This document shows positions 16,627 to 25,546 of a stretch of DNA of 64,000 nucleotides, one piece after another. Where the stretch lies: contig NZ_KI912602.1 in the NCBI RefSeq assembly GCF_000519205.1, positions 207,127 to 271,126 of the forward strand, read 5' to 3'. A model generated the notes under the pieces. That model saw nothing but the letters and a program-made list of their open reading frames with translations. It made no database searches and had not been told where the DNA came from. Each line of letters begins with the position of its first letter. The first letter of the stretch is position 1. The stretch is from Amycolatopsis taiwanensis DSM 45107. GTDB lineage: Bacteria; Actinomycetota; Actinomycetes; Mycobacteriales; Pseudonocardiaceae. The position numbers and the translations under genes were made by a program.

Positions 16627-17262
16627 CTAGCTCCAGATTCTGTCGGCGCGAGCAGCGGAGGTGGGGTTTTGCACGTGCTGAAGAGCGTTCTGCGAGGTGG
16701 CGGCCAGGAAAACGTGTTCGACGAGTTTGACCAGCGTAGTGCTCGCGGAACGGGTTACGCGAGCGTCGCATCTGAGCATGGGCACATGGGGCTTGAGCGC
16801 CAACGCCGACCGCAGATCCCGCTCGGGATAGCGGTAAGCGCTGTCGAATTCGTTAACGGCGACCAGGAACTTGATGTCACGGCGCTCGAAGAACTCGATT
16901 GCGCTGAAACAGTCCTCGAGTCGTCTGGTGTCGGCGAGCACCACCGCTCCGAGCGCGCCCCGGGACAGTTCGTCCCACATGAACCAGAACCGGTTCTGCC
17001 CGGGCGTGCCGAACAGGTACAGAATCATGTTCTGCTCGGCGAAGGTGATCCGCCCGAAGTCCATCGCGACGGTGGTGGTGGTCTTACCCTCGACACCGAC
17101 GGTGCTGTCGGTGCCGATGCTTGCCGTGGTGAGGGTTTCCTCCGTGGTGAGCGGTTCGATCTCGCTCACCGAGCGGACGAACGTCGTCTTACCCACACCG
17201 AACCCGCCCGCGATGAGAATCTTGAACTGGACGGGAAAGAAGTCAGAGCTTTCGGAGAGCAT
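16627..17262 (-). CDS. cvnD: Conservon GTPase CvnD
   Basis: 211 residues. The P-loop GGFGVGKTTFV lies near residues 19-29, switch II is FGTPGQNRFWFMWD, and VAVNEFD replaces the canonical NKxD. This is the MglA/CvnD type of small GTP-binding protein. In Streptomyces conservons, CvnA to CvnD form a membrane-associated complex resembling eukaryotic G-protein signalling. The start overlaps the end of cvnC by 20 bp, consistent with translational coupling. Confidence 0.92.
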   Translation of the reverse strand: MLSESSDFFPVQFKILIAGGFGVGKTTFVRSVSEIEPLTTEETLTTASIGTDSTVGVEGKTTTTVAMDFGRITFAEQNMILYLFGTPGQNRFWFMWDELSRGALGAVVLADTRRLEDCFSAIEFFERRDIKFLVAVNEFDSAYRYPERDLRSALALKPHVPMLRCDARVTRSASTTLVKLVEHVFLAATSQNALQHVQNPTSAARADRIWS

Positions 17263-17611
17263 CGACCAAAGCCTTCAGTTGGGTGGGGTCGGGCGGATCG
17301 AACATGGCGGGGAACCGCGCGGTGACCGCCCCGGATTCGATGAGATCGGACAGCACGACCTTGGCGACCATCACGGGCTGCCGCAGGTGTGCCGCGATCT
17401 CGGCGACGGACGTCGGCGCGCGGCACAGGCGCAGGGCTTGGGCGTGCTCCAGCCCGAGCCGCTCGGGCGCGACCCTGCCCTGGCCCGTGGCGCGTACCAA
17501 CGACATCATGTCCAGCTGAGTGCTGGGCTTGGTGCGCCCGCCGGTGACGGTGTAGGGACGTTCCCACAGTTCGTCACCGGACTCGAAGTGCTCTTCCTCG
17601 GGCGGTGTCAT
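17243..17611 (-). CDS. cvnC: Conservon DUF742 protein CvnC
   Basis: 122 residues of the DUF742 family. Seen: RPYTVTGGRTKPSTQLDMMSLV, and a winged-helix-like core (APTSVAEIAAHLRQPVMVAKVVLSDLIESGAV) with the family-typical helix-turn-helix spacing. The partner genes cvnB (3 bp upstream) and cvnD (overlapping) confirm the assignment. It is thought to be an adaptor of the conservon complex. Confidence 0.92.
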   Translation of the reverse strand: MTPPEEEHFESGDELWERPYTVTGGRTKPSTQLDMMSLVRATGQGRVAPERLGLEHAQALRLCRAPTSVAEIAAHLRQPVMVAKVVLSDLIESGAVTARFPAMFDPPDPTQLKALVDALRKL

Positions 17612-17613
17612 GC

Positions 17614-18015
17614 CTAGCGGTTTCCGTTGGCAGAGCTAAAACGGCTCGGCGTCGCCAGGTAAGCCGGAATCTGGGTGCTGAGCCGTCCCATTTCGTAGCT
17701 GAGAATTCCGGCGTCGACCTCTCTGCCGGCCAGCACGGCCAGCACCGTGCCGACACTGGCCGCCGTGACGAACAGGATGACCTCGCCGAGTTCGGCGACG
17801 ACCTGGCGAACGCCGTCGCCACCGCCGAACCGGGTTCCCACTCCTTGTGCCAGTGAGCACAGACCGCTGGCCATGGCGGCCAGCTGGTCGGCGCCATCGG
17901 TGTCCATGCCGTGCCACGACTTCGCGATCCCGTCCGCCGACAGCAAAACTGCGCTGCGCGTGTGGGGAACGGACTCCGCCAGACGGCGTAGCAGCCAGGT
18001 CAGGTCGTCGGCCAT
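17614..18015 (-). CDS. cvnB: Conservon roadblock/LC7 protein CvnB
   Basis: 133 residues with the roadblock/LC7 fold: LTWLLRRLAESVPHTRSAVLLSADGIAKSWHGMD at the N-terminus and GEVILFVTAASVGTVLAVLAG in the centre. Such proteins act as GTPase-activating or platform partners of CvnD/MglA GTPases. Its start overlaps the 3' end of the kinase gene by 16 bp. Confidence 0.92.
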   Translation of the reverse strand: MADDLTWLLRRLAESVPHTRSAVLLSADGIAKSWHGMDTDGADQLAAMASGLCSLAQGVGTRFGGGDGVRQVVAELGEVILFVTAASVGTVLAVLAGREVDAGILSYEMGRLSTQIPAYLATPSRFSSANGNR

Positions 18016-19730
18016 GATGCCTCGGATTCTCCCTCGGTAGTTCGATGCTGCTTGAGCGACTGGTTACTTTCGGTGTTCTGCGCTTCCCGCGCCCGGTCAA
18101 AACCCTGCTGGACGACGGCCATCAGGTTGGTGTTGTGGCCCGGCAACGGCTTGGTCGGCGCCGACGGCGCCTGGAGCAGTTCCGGCCGTAGGTGGGAACC
18201 ACGGCGCTGGGGCAGTGGCGGCAGTGCCTCCGCCGGTGGGTTGGCCCGCCCGAGTTCGCCGGTTGTGGAATCACCAGCCGTCGAGCCACCGGGCGTCCGC
18301 ACCGGCAGCGCAGCCTGCGGCGCGGCGGACGGGTACCCGGGGTGGGCGTCCGTCTGGGGGCTGGACGGCTCCTGCCATGCGTTGAACGGCGTGGATGCCG
18401 GTGGCACGTTCGGTGCACCGGTGATGGCGGCCACGGACGCCGCCGGGGTGGCCTGCTGCGGGTCCCAGCCACCGGGTTGCGGCGCCGCCGGACGCGGGGC
18501 CGCTTGGCGCTGCTGAAGTTGGTGCTGCGGCGCCGACTCCGCCCGCTGCGACAGTGGCTCCAGTCGGTGTTGCGGTTCGTGCTGCGGCAGCTGCTCGGGT
18601 CGCTGCTGCTGCGGCAGCACGCTCGGCTGTTCCCGCGTGGTCTCCTGTGCGGGCTCGCTGATCAGGGTGTGCGGCAACACGACCGCCGCGTCGATGCCGC
18701 CGAAGATATTGGTCTGCAACTGCACGCGGATGTCGTGCCGCCGCGCGAGTTCCTTGACCACGGCCATGCCGATCCGCCCGTCGGAGAGCAGGTCGGCCAG
18801 GTCGATGGTGGCCGTGCCTTCCAGCAGCAGGTTGATCCGCTGCAAATCATCGCGCGTCATGCCCAGACCACGGTCCTGGATCTCGACGGCGAGACCGGCC
18901 GTGACCTTGTGCACGCGCAAGACGACCTTCGCGGCGTCCGGCGCGGTGAACGTGGTGGCGTTCTCCAGCAGTTCGGCGAGCAGGTGGATGATCTCGGCGA
19001 CGGCATGCCCCCGCAGGCTGATGCCTTCGACCGGGACGATCGAAACCTGCTTGTAGTGCTCGATTTCCGCGACGGCCGAGCGCAGCACGGCGTAGATGCT
19101 CACCGGCTGGTTCGACCGGCGCTGCGGGCTGCCGCCGCCCAGCACGGCGAGGTTCTCGGCCTGCCGGCGAACGCGAGTGGCGAGGTGGTCGATCTCGTAC
19201 AGACCACGGAGCAGATCCGGGTCCTCGATCTCGCGCTCGAGGCCGTCGACCCGCTGGATCGCCCGGTTGACCAGCGACTGCAGGCGGCGGGCCAGTTTGC
19301 CGAACACCTCCCGGCGCTGCTCGGGGTCACTGTCGAACGTCGACTGGTCAACGGGTTCGGCCGGCCCGGGAGCACTGGGGGTGCCAGGGGCACTAGGGGC
19401 ACTAGGGGCGCTGACGTAGCGGACCGGGGCGGCGCTGGAGAACCCCTCCGCATGCGTGCGGACCGCGGACGTGATCGTGGTCGCGGCGATCAGAACCGCC
19501 GCGATGCAGAACACCGCGACGCCGGCACCAATCAGCACAGCCCAGGATGCGTACGCCGCGGCGGCGACGATGCCACCGACCGCGAGTAGTGCCACCACCG
19601 CCATGGTGATGACGACGATGCGCAGCACCTGACTCCTCAGGCGTTGTGCGACGGCTGCGTTGTGCGCGGGTGCAGGCTCGGACGCCGCTGGTGACTGCCA
19701 CGGCGAGGGCGCTTCAGGCAGATCGGGCAT
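18000..19730 (-). CDS. cvnA: Conservon sensor-histidine-kinase-like protein CvnA
   Basis: 576 residues from the ATG at 19730, which follows GGAAGG; longer readings upstream have no site. Order: short N-terminus, two membrane segments (about 35-60 and 65-90), Pro/Ala-rich linker, a helical dimerisation region with YEIDHLATRVRRQAENL, then the ATPase part with N-box ELLENATTFTAP, G1 box IQDRGLGM and the IGMAVVKELARRHDI helix. A Gln/Pro-rich tail of about 180 residues follows (LPQQQRPEQLPQHEPQ). Kinase activity of CvnA-type proteins on their own His is uncertain. It heads the operon cvnA-B-C-D-GAF. Confidence 0.93.
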   Translation of the reverse strand: MPDLPEAPSPWQSPAASEPAPAHNAAVAQRLRSQVLRIVVITMAVVALLAVGGIVAAAAYASWAVLIGAGVAVFCIAAVLIAATTITSAVRTHAEGFSSAAPVRYVSAPSAPSAPGTPSAPGPAEPVDQSTFDSDPEQRREVFGKLARRLQSLVNRAIQRVDGLEREIEDPDLLRGLYEIDHLATRVRRQAENLAVLGGGSPQRRSNQPVSIYAVLRSAVAEIEHYKQVSIVPVEGISLRGHAVAEIIHLLAELLENATTFTAPDAAKVVLRVHKVTAGLAVEIQDRGLGMTRDDLQRINLLLEGTATIDLADLLSDGRIGMAVVKELARRHDIRVQLQTNIFGGIDAAVVLPHTLISEPAQETTREQPSVLPQQQRPEQLPQHEPQHRLEPLSQRAESAPQHQLQQRQAAPRPAAPQPGGWDPQQATPAASVAAITGAPNVPPASTPFNAWQEPSSPQTDAHPGYPSAAPQAALPVRTPGGSTAGDSTTGELGRANPPAEALPPLPQRRGSHLRPELLQAPSAPTKPLPGHNTNLMAVVQQGFDRAREAQNTESNQSLKQHRTTEGESEASWPTT

Positions 19731-20073
19731 AGGTCCTTCCCAGCCGGTATGAACAACACGGTGCAGACGGGATGCCACTAACACGCAGCAACACCGCGAG
19801 CCCGATGTTGGAAACGATCTTGGCGCCCAGGATGCTACCCCAACCACGCCGGGAATTTTCAGGGCCATATGCCAAAGAACTTCCCGCGGTTGTGGTTCGG
19901 ACCCCCAACTCCCGCCCCGGCATTGCGCGCCGGACGGACCGAAATAGCGCATGAACTGCACAAACTCCGACGAACCCTGATCAGTCGTTGGATGAATTTC
20001 ATTCACCTTCGATGATCGCGCGAGCGCGATGGACGTCCGGTCGCGGTAGCCGGGTCCGATATGTGAGACGATG
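19731..20073. other. Leader region of the conservon operon
   Basis: No gene seen. The region is less GC-rich than its surroundings and probably holds the promoter of the leftward conservon operon. Confidence 0.5.
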
Positions 20074-20111
20074 ACTACAGTAGTGACTACCCCCGGACAC
20101 ATACGGTAGTC
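20074..20111. promoter_or_regulatory. Cluster of inverted repeats upstream of the conservon
   Basis: ACTACAGTAGT (20074-20084) is a perfect palindrome. It is followed by GACTACC (20085-20091) and its inverse GGTAGTC (20105-20111). TGACTAC is also directly repeated at 12-bp spacing. The cluster lies about 350 bp upstream of cvnA. It could be a regulator site or a small transcript hairpin. Confidence 0.4.
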
Positions 20112-20349
20112 GCGGTGGCCTTCATCCCGAGGACTCCCCTCCCCGGCGGCTCGGCGCGCCGAGCCGCCGGGGATGCGTCGTTCGCCACAGCGCAAGTAAT
20201 TCGCGTGCTAAAGAAAACAACGCGGTCCGGGCGGTTTTCGTCGATATAACGACGATCGCGTCGCCGGCCGGAAAATCAACTTCGCCGGATCTCGTCCGCC
20301 GATTCGTCCCGTCCGGCCGAAATCAATGGCGGGTTCGCCGAATCCGCCA

Positions 20350-20475
20350 CCCGTGTCCCCGCTTCAGGCGCCCGAGTTCCCGCTTGCAGCCCCCGAGTTC
20401 CCGCTCCAGGCACGCGTGGCCCCGACTCCAGCGCCCGAGTTCCCGGCTCAGGCGCCCGAGTTCCCGTTACAGGTC
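20350..20475. repeat. Six-unit 21-bp tandem repeat array
   Basis: Six contiguous units of exactly 21 bp, at 20350, 20371, 20392, 20413, 20434 and 20455. Most start CCCGAGTTCCCG and end CAGGCG. The last unit runs into the 3' end of the hydroxyacyl-CoA dehydrogenase gene and includes its stop codon (20467-20469). The unit resembles the 22-bp unit of the 10233-10540 array (GAGT(C/T)CC core) but all copies face one way. Confidence 0.9.
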
Positions 20476-21957
20476 GGCGGGGGACGTGCCGGAGGCGGTC
20501 AGCGGCAGGCCGAGTTGCGCGCGCTCGGTGAGCCAGCGGGTCGGCCGGTAGCGCGGGTCGCCGGTGGTGGCGTGCAGGGCGCGTTGCAGTTCGAGCATGC
20601 GGTCGACGCCGATCTTCTCGCCCCACGCGAGCGGGCCGACCGGGTAGCCGAGACCGGTGGTGACGCCGAGATCGATGTCGGCGGGCGCGGCGATGCCCTG
20701 CTCCGCGATCGAAGCCGCCACGGAAACGATCGAGGCGACCAGCCGCTGCGCGACCGAGCCTGCGGTGTCGCGTGCGATCGAAACGCTCTTGCCACCACGC
20801 GCAAGGAGTGCGGCGGCGTCGCGGGCCGCCGCCGGGTCGGCCGCCGGGGTCACCGCGAGCACGCGGCGTTCGGTGGCCAGGGAAAGCGGGTCCACGCCGA
20901 ACGTGCGGGCCGCCGGCAGCCCACGCTCGGCCACCGCGGACGCCACGGTCGTGCCCCAGGTGGGCACGAGCACCACGGCCCGTTCCGACGGAGCGGGCTC
21001 CACCACGGCGCCCGCCTCCGTCAGTGCCGCGTGCACCGCCGCGTCGTCCGTCCACACCGGACGGTCGGTGTCGCCCTTCACCGGCTGTTCCACGGGTGAC
21101 GGCGCGTCCGGCTGGTAGCTGAACCAGCCCCGCCCGGTCTTGCGACCGTGCAGCCCGGCCGCCACCCGGTTCGGCGTGAGGTAGGACGCGCGCAGCCGGT
21201 CGGAGTAGCGGAAACCCTGCCAGATCGACTCGATCACGGTGGAGGTCACGTCCAAGCCGGTCAGGTCCATCAGTTCGAACGGCCCCATACGCAGGCCGAG
21301 CACGTCCCGGGCGATCCGGTCGATGACGGCCGGTGACGCGACGTCCTCCTCCAACACCGCCAGCGCCTCGTTGATCAGCCCGCGCCCGGCGTGGTTGATG
21401 AGGAACCCAGGTGTGTCAGCGACAACCACCGCGCGGTGCCCGGTCTCGCGCACCAGGCTGATGAGCGTCTCGACCAGCTCGGGCCGGGTCGCGGCGCCCG
21501 GGATCACCTCCACGATCTTCATCAGTGGCGCCGGGTTGAAAAAGTGCATTCCGGCCAGGCGGGACGGGTCGGCGAGGGTGGCACCGACCTGGGTGACGGG
21601 CAGGGAGGAGGTGTTCGTCGCGAAGATCGTGTGCGCGGGCAGGACGCGCTCCAGCGCGCGGAACAGCTCAGCCTTGGTGTCGAGGTCTTCGCGCACCGCC
21701 TCGACGACCAGGTCGACACCATCGCCCGGCTCGTCCGGCCGGTCCAGCGGCACCAGCCGGGACAGGATCGCCGCGGCCTCTTCGGTCGTGATGCGCCCCT
21801 TCTCGGCGGCACGCTCGATCATCGACCGGACGAACCCGACGGCCTCGCCGACCGACTCGGGCCGGGCATCGGCCAGCTCGACCACGTGACCGGCGGTCGC
21901 CGCCCACTGCGCGATGCCACGCCCCATCACCCCGGTGCCGACAATCCTGATCCGCAT
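20467..21957 (-). CDS. 3-Hydroxyacyl-CoA dehydrogenase (PaaH/HbdA type, double C-terminal domain)
   Basis: 496 residues from ATG 21957, which sits at the first Rossmann strand (MRIRIVGTGVMGRGIAQWAA). Seen: NAD site GTGVMGRG, NTSSLPVTQ near residue 125, HFFNPAPLMKIVEV with the catalytic His, DTPGFLINHAGRGLINEAL, and a second, repeated C-terminal domain with GYPVGPLAWGEKIGVDRML. This double-domain length is typical of PaaH-type enzymes in phenylacetate or fatty-acid breakdown, which oxidise 3-hydroxyacyl-CoA with NAD. The gene stands alone; its stop lies inside the 21-bp repeat array. Confidence 0.9.
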   Translation of the reverse strand: MRIRIVGTGVMGRGIAQWAATAGHVVELADARPESVGEAVGFVRSMIERAAEKGRITTEEAAAILSRLVPLDRPDEPGDGVDLVVEAVREDLDTKAELFRALERVLPAHTIFATNTSSLPVTQVGATLADPSRLAGMHFFNPAPLMKIVEVIPGAATRPELVETLISLVRETGHRAVVVADTPGFLINHAGRGLINEALAVLEEDVASPAVIDRIARDVLGLRMGPFELMDLTGLDVTSTVIESIWQGFRYSDRLRASYLTPNRVAAGLHGRKTGRGWFSYQPDAPSPVEQPVKGDTDRPVWTDDAAVHAALTEAGAVVEPAPSERAVVLVPTWGTTVASAVAERGLPAARTFGVDPLSLATERRVLAVTPAADPAAARDAAALLARGGKSVSIARDTAGSVAQRLVASIVSVAASIAEQGIAAPADIDLGVTTGLGYPVGPLAWGEKIGVDRMLELQRALHATTGDPRYRPTRWLTERAQLGLPLTASGTSPADL

Positions 21958-22063
21958 CACGACCACCTTCCTCAAGCGCGAACCCGTGCCCCGACCGCCA
22001 TCCTCGCTTACCGGGCGCGGTCGTGTGCGGGGTGGGTGAGCCCGGCCACCCACCGCTGGCGGG

Positions 22064-22800
22064 CTACTCCTCGGGCCAGGCGACGCTGAGGTGCTGGATC
22101 TTGGTGAACTCGAAGCCGCCGATGTTGCCGATGGAATTGACCAGTGCGAGCGCTACGGCGCCCCTGGCACCGGGGAAGTGCTGCGACGGGAAGCTGTACA
22201 GCAGGGGTACCGCGCCCTGGATGCACGCGCCGAGGCACAAGCCGGTGAATGCGATAGCGGCGTTGCCGGTGAGGCTCGCGATGAGCATCCCTACCGCGCA
22301 AATCACGAGGATGACCGTCAGGAGGACGGCGCGGCCTCCGCGCCGCGAGGTGTAGCGCGAGACGCCCAGCAGCGCTGGGGTGGCCACGACCACGGGATCG
22401 CCGAAAGCAGGCCGGACGCGACGCTGCCGGTATGCAGCTTCAGTTTGATGATCTGCGGTAGCCAGTATGTGACCGAGTAGAAGCCGAGCATCATCAGGGC
22501 GTAGACCAAGCAGTAGTACCAGACTTGCGGGTTGCGCAGGATGGCCAGGACGGCCCGCAATCCGTGGTCACTCGACTCGGCGCTGCGGTCCTGGTCGCGC
22601 TCGATCGCCGCGGCCAGCACGCGTTTCTCGTTCGCGTCGAGCCACTTCGCCTTAGCGGGGGAGGTCGGCATCAACACGAACGAAGCCACGCCGATGGCGC
22701 CGGCGAGACCACCTTCGATGAGGAAGACCCACTGCCAGCCCGAGACGTACCTCTGGCCGGCCATGTCCGAGCTGGCGCGAAACGGCCGCCACTGACCCAA
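22064..22800 (-). pseudogene. MFS transporter (ACS-like family), truncated and frameshifted
   Basis: Only the second half of a major-facilitator protein remains. It starts abruptly with SGWQWVFLIEGGLAGAIGV (end of the first six-helix bundle), continues through LMPTSPAKAKWLDANEKRVLAAAIERD and NPQVWYYCLVYALMMLGFYSVTYWLPQII, then shifts frame near 22395. The C-terminal helices follow in the second frame (LGVSRYTSRRGGRAVLLTVILV). The first 150-200 residues are missing. It resembles anion:cation symporters of the tartrate/phthalate type. Confidence 0.85.
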
Positions 22801-22887
22801 CCCTGAACGGCCCCGGGTCCGATGGAGGCCATCGTGCGAGTGAGGGCATCACGATCAGCCTCACGGTCGGTCTCTACCCTCGACGCC

Positions 22888-24021
22888 ATGTCCCCGGTAT
22901 CACGCGGCCGCAAAAAGAAGAACAAGGGCAAGTCCACCAAGCCGCGTCGCACCGCGCCCATGCTGAGTTCACCGTTCGCCGGCACGACACTGTCGCGGCC
23001 GGACTGGTTCGACGCGTCGATCAAGAGCGTCCTGGACGGCGCCGAGGCGACGCTGTCGGCCCACAGCACGCGTGAACTCGAGCAGGTGGTCGCCGAACTC
23101 ATCGGCGCGGAGTTGCATCAGGCGGTGCACGACGACCGTGACGGGCTGCGGTTCGACTGGCTGTTCCACGAGATCGTGGATGCCGCGGCAGTAAGGCGCC
23201 GCGAGGGAAGCACCGACTCGATGGACCGGTTGCTGCACGGCCTGGCCGCGATCGGGACACCCGCGTTGCGCGCGTACACGGAACAGCATTTGCCGAAACG
23301 AGCGGTCGGCGACTGGCCGCGAGTCACGGCCACGGGCGAGGTGTGGCGTATGCGCGACGCTTACGGCACTCGCTTCGGCGTGATCGCGGGGTTCACCTAC
23401 CCGGGTGTATTCCTGTTCGACGTCGACGGCAGCAGTTGGGTCAGACTCATGCATGTCGACGTGTTCGACGACGTGGAGCAGGCTGCGACGGCATGGCGCG
23501 AGCAGGTGGGTGACAGCGCGAACGGCGTGGAGCCACAACCGATCAGCGCGGCGGACGAACTGCTGTGCCTCCGTGAGTGTGAGACCGGCGAGCTCGGCGT
23601 AATGGGCGACGAGTCGCGCAACGTCATGGACAACTGGTTCCGGGTCAACCGTCGCCTCCACGACCTGGCTGATCTGGACCTACTGCCCGAACCGGTCAAC
23701 CTGTACCAGGGCGTCGATCCGGGCCCAATGGCCGAGGAGTTCACGCGTTGGTACGCCATGCAGGACAGCGCCGAGCCGAACCCGGAGATCGCCGAAGCTA
23801 TCGCGGCCGAGTGGCTGGAAGGCTCGCTGCCCGAGACATGGTTCTGTGTGTCTCCCGCTCGGATCAGCTACATCCGGGCCTTGATCTCGGACTGGGTCGA
23901 CGAGTACGCCGGCCCCGGCGAGGCGATGCTGGCCCCTTGGGCCCGGTGGCTCGTCCAACGGGCCGACCTGCCGGAACATCTCTCCGAGCCGGTATTCGCG
24001 GCACTGGACACCCCGCTGTGA
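22888..24021 (+). CDS. Conserved actinobacterial protein of unknown function
   Basis: 377 residues from ATG 22888. The upstream in-frame ATG at 22822 adds a Ser/Arg-rich stretch unlike the family. The N-terminus is strongly basic (SRGRKKKNKGKSTKPRR) and reminds me of a widespread hypothetical family in Pseudonocardiales and Streptomyces. The body is mixed alpha/beta and acidic, with no signal peptide, membrane segment or motif I can assign (DWLFHEIVDAAAVRRREG, YPGVFLFDVDGSSW). It is convergent with the aldehyde dehydrogenase operon. Confidence 0.7.
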   Translation: MSPVSRGRKKKNKGKSTKPRRTAPMLSSPFAGTTLSRPDWFDASIKSVLDGAEATLSAHSTRELEQVVAELIGAELHQAVHDDRDGLRFDWLFHEIVDAAAVRRREGSTDSMDRLLHGLAAIGTPALRAYTEQHLPKRAVGDWPRVTATGEVWRMRDAYGTRFGVIAGFTYPGVFLFDVDGSSWVRLMHVDVFDDVEQAATAWREQVGDSANGVEPQPISAADELLCLRECETGELGVMGDESRNVMDNWFRVNRRLHDLADLDLLPEPVNLYQGVDPGPMAEEFTRWYAMQDSAEPNPEIAEAIAAEWLEGSLPETWFCVSPARISYIRALISDWVDEYAGPGEAMLAPWARWLVQRADLPEHLSEPVFAALDTPL

Positions 24022-24031
24022 AAGCGTCTGC

Positions 24032-24047
24032 AGTGCCTGGTGGCACT
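24032..24047. terminator. Small hairpin between convergent genes
   Basis: AGTGCC-TGGT-GGCACT, a 6-bp stem with a 4-base loop, centred in the 52-bp gap between two convergent stop codons. It is weak, so termination is only suggested. Confidence 0.35.
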
Positions 24048-24073
24048 AACGGCCAATGCGTCCGGTAGGCGCG

Positions 24074-25546
24074 TCAGAGGGGACGTACGGGGTCTTCCAC
24101 ACCGACGATCCGCGCGCCGCGGAAGAAGCGCAGGAGTTCGGCGTCGCCATGGGCGCCGATGCCGCTGCCGCCCCAGAACCCTTGGGTGGATTCCGGGCTG
24201 AGGTCGAGCACGCTGGTCCCGTTGATCTTGACCTCGCCGCACTCGAGCCGTGCGCCGAGGGCGAGAGCGGCCTCGATGTCGGTGCTGAAGACATACCCGG
24301 CGAGCCCGGTGTTGCGGCTGTTCGCCAATTCGAGCGCGGCCTCGTCGGTCTCCGCCCGGTGCAGGGTCAGCACCGGGCCGAAGACCTCGTCGACGGTGTC
24401 CGCGGGCGCCACGCGATGCACGACGGTGGGCGCGTGGAACCAGCCTGGTAGGTCGGGCAGGGCCGTGACTTGCGTGGCGACCGCGCCACGGTCGGTCAGT
24501 CTCGCGATGGTGGCGGTGATCCGGTCACGCTGCGCGCGATGTGCCTGTGGTCCCATGGTCGACTCGCGGTCGAGGCAGCTGCCCAGCTTGATCGTCCGAA
24601 GCCGGTCGAGAATCGCGTCGAGCAGGATGTCGTGCAGCTTGGCGGGCACGAACACGTCGCCTGGGCTCTCGCACCATTGACCATTGAGCTTGGTGAAGCC
24701 CGCGACGAGCGCGTCGGCGGCGGCGTCCACGTCGGCGTCAGCGCGGACGATCACCGGGTTGTTGCTTCCCAGTTCCAACTGGAGTGCCTTGGCGTGCCCC
24801 GCCGCGGCTACCGCGATGGCGGCGCCCGCGACGCGTCCGCCGGTGAACGCGAGCGCCCGCACCCGTGGGTCGCGGGCCAGGATCTGCCCGGTCTCCGGTC
24901 CACCGTGGACCAGTTGGAACACGGCCGGCGGTGCGCCGGTCTCGGCGACCGCTTCGGCCACCGCCTCGGCGAACAGAGCGGGGCCCGACGGCGCCCAGTT
25001 CGACGGCTTGGCGATGACCGGGGCACCCGCGGCGAGCGCGAAGGCCGCCTTCTTCGCCACGGTGAAGGTGGGCGCGTTCCACGGTGCGATCACCGCGGCG
25101 GGCCCCCATGGCACGTGCAGGAGGCGGACCGGCCCGGAGGGCGCGGGAAGCGCCCGGTCGCCGGGTTCGGCGGCCAACCGCGCGCCGGCGGCGCGGAGCA
25201 CGTCGGGCAGACCGTGACCGAACAGCTCGGTCACCGAGCGGACCACGCCGCTGTTGAGGGAGTCGCACGCCGCGATCGCACCGGCCCGCCGCTCGAGGAT
25301 CTCGGCCACGCGGTGCAGGAACGCGATCCGTTCCGCCACCGGGAGTTCCCGCCAGGCACCGGCTCGGTGCACCGCGTCCGCCGCCACGATCGCACGGTCC
25401 ACTTCGGACTCCGCGGTCTGGAGCTGAGGCTGCAGCGGCTGACCGGTATCCGGGTTGGTCAGTTGCTGGTCCAACTGCTCCGCCGGGCGCGCCCAGCGCC
25501 CGTCGATCAGATCGCGTTGGGATGGAAGCGCGGGTGTGGTGCTCAC
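24074..25546 (-). CDS. NAD(P)-dependent aldehyde dehydrogenase
   Basis: 490 residues from GTG 25546, which overlaps the permease stop (GTGA). The family core is present: PWGPAAVIAPWNAPTF, KPSNWAPSGP, FTGGRVAGAAIA, LELGSNNPVIV with the general-base Glu, and LNGQWCESPGD with the catalytic Cys. The usual EVFGPVL appears near the C-terminus. NGQWCESP in place of NAGQVC is a mild departure. It is the last gene of a five-gene operon (amidotransferase, SDR, glutamine-synthetase-like, permease, aldehyde dehydrogenase) and probably oxidises an aminoaldehyde made from an amine. Confidence 0.88.
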   Translation of the reverse strand: MSTTPALPSQRDLIDGRWARPAEQLDQQLTNPDTGQPLQPQLQTAESEVDRAIVAADAVHRAGAWRELPVAERIAFLHRVAEILERRAGAIAACDSLNSGVVRSVTELFGHGLPDVLRAAGARLAAEPGDRALPAPSGPVRLLHVPWGPAAVIAPWNAPTFTVAKKAAFALAAGAPVIAKPSNWAPSGPALFAEAVAEAVAETGAPPAVFQLVHGGPETGQILARDPRVRALAFTGGRVAGAAIAVAAAGHAKALQLELGSNNPVIVRADADVDAAADALVAGFTKLNGQWCESPGDVFVPAKLHDILLDAILDRLRTIKLGSCLDRESTMGPQAHRAQRDRITATIARLTDRGAVATQVTALPDLPGWFHAPTVVHRVAPADTVDEVFGPVLTLHRAETDEAALELANSRNTGLAGYVFSTDIEAALALGARLECGEVKINGTSVLDLSPESTQGFWGGSGIGAHGDAELLRFFRGARIVGVEDPVRPL

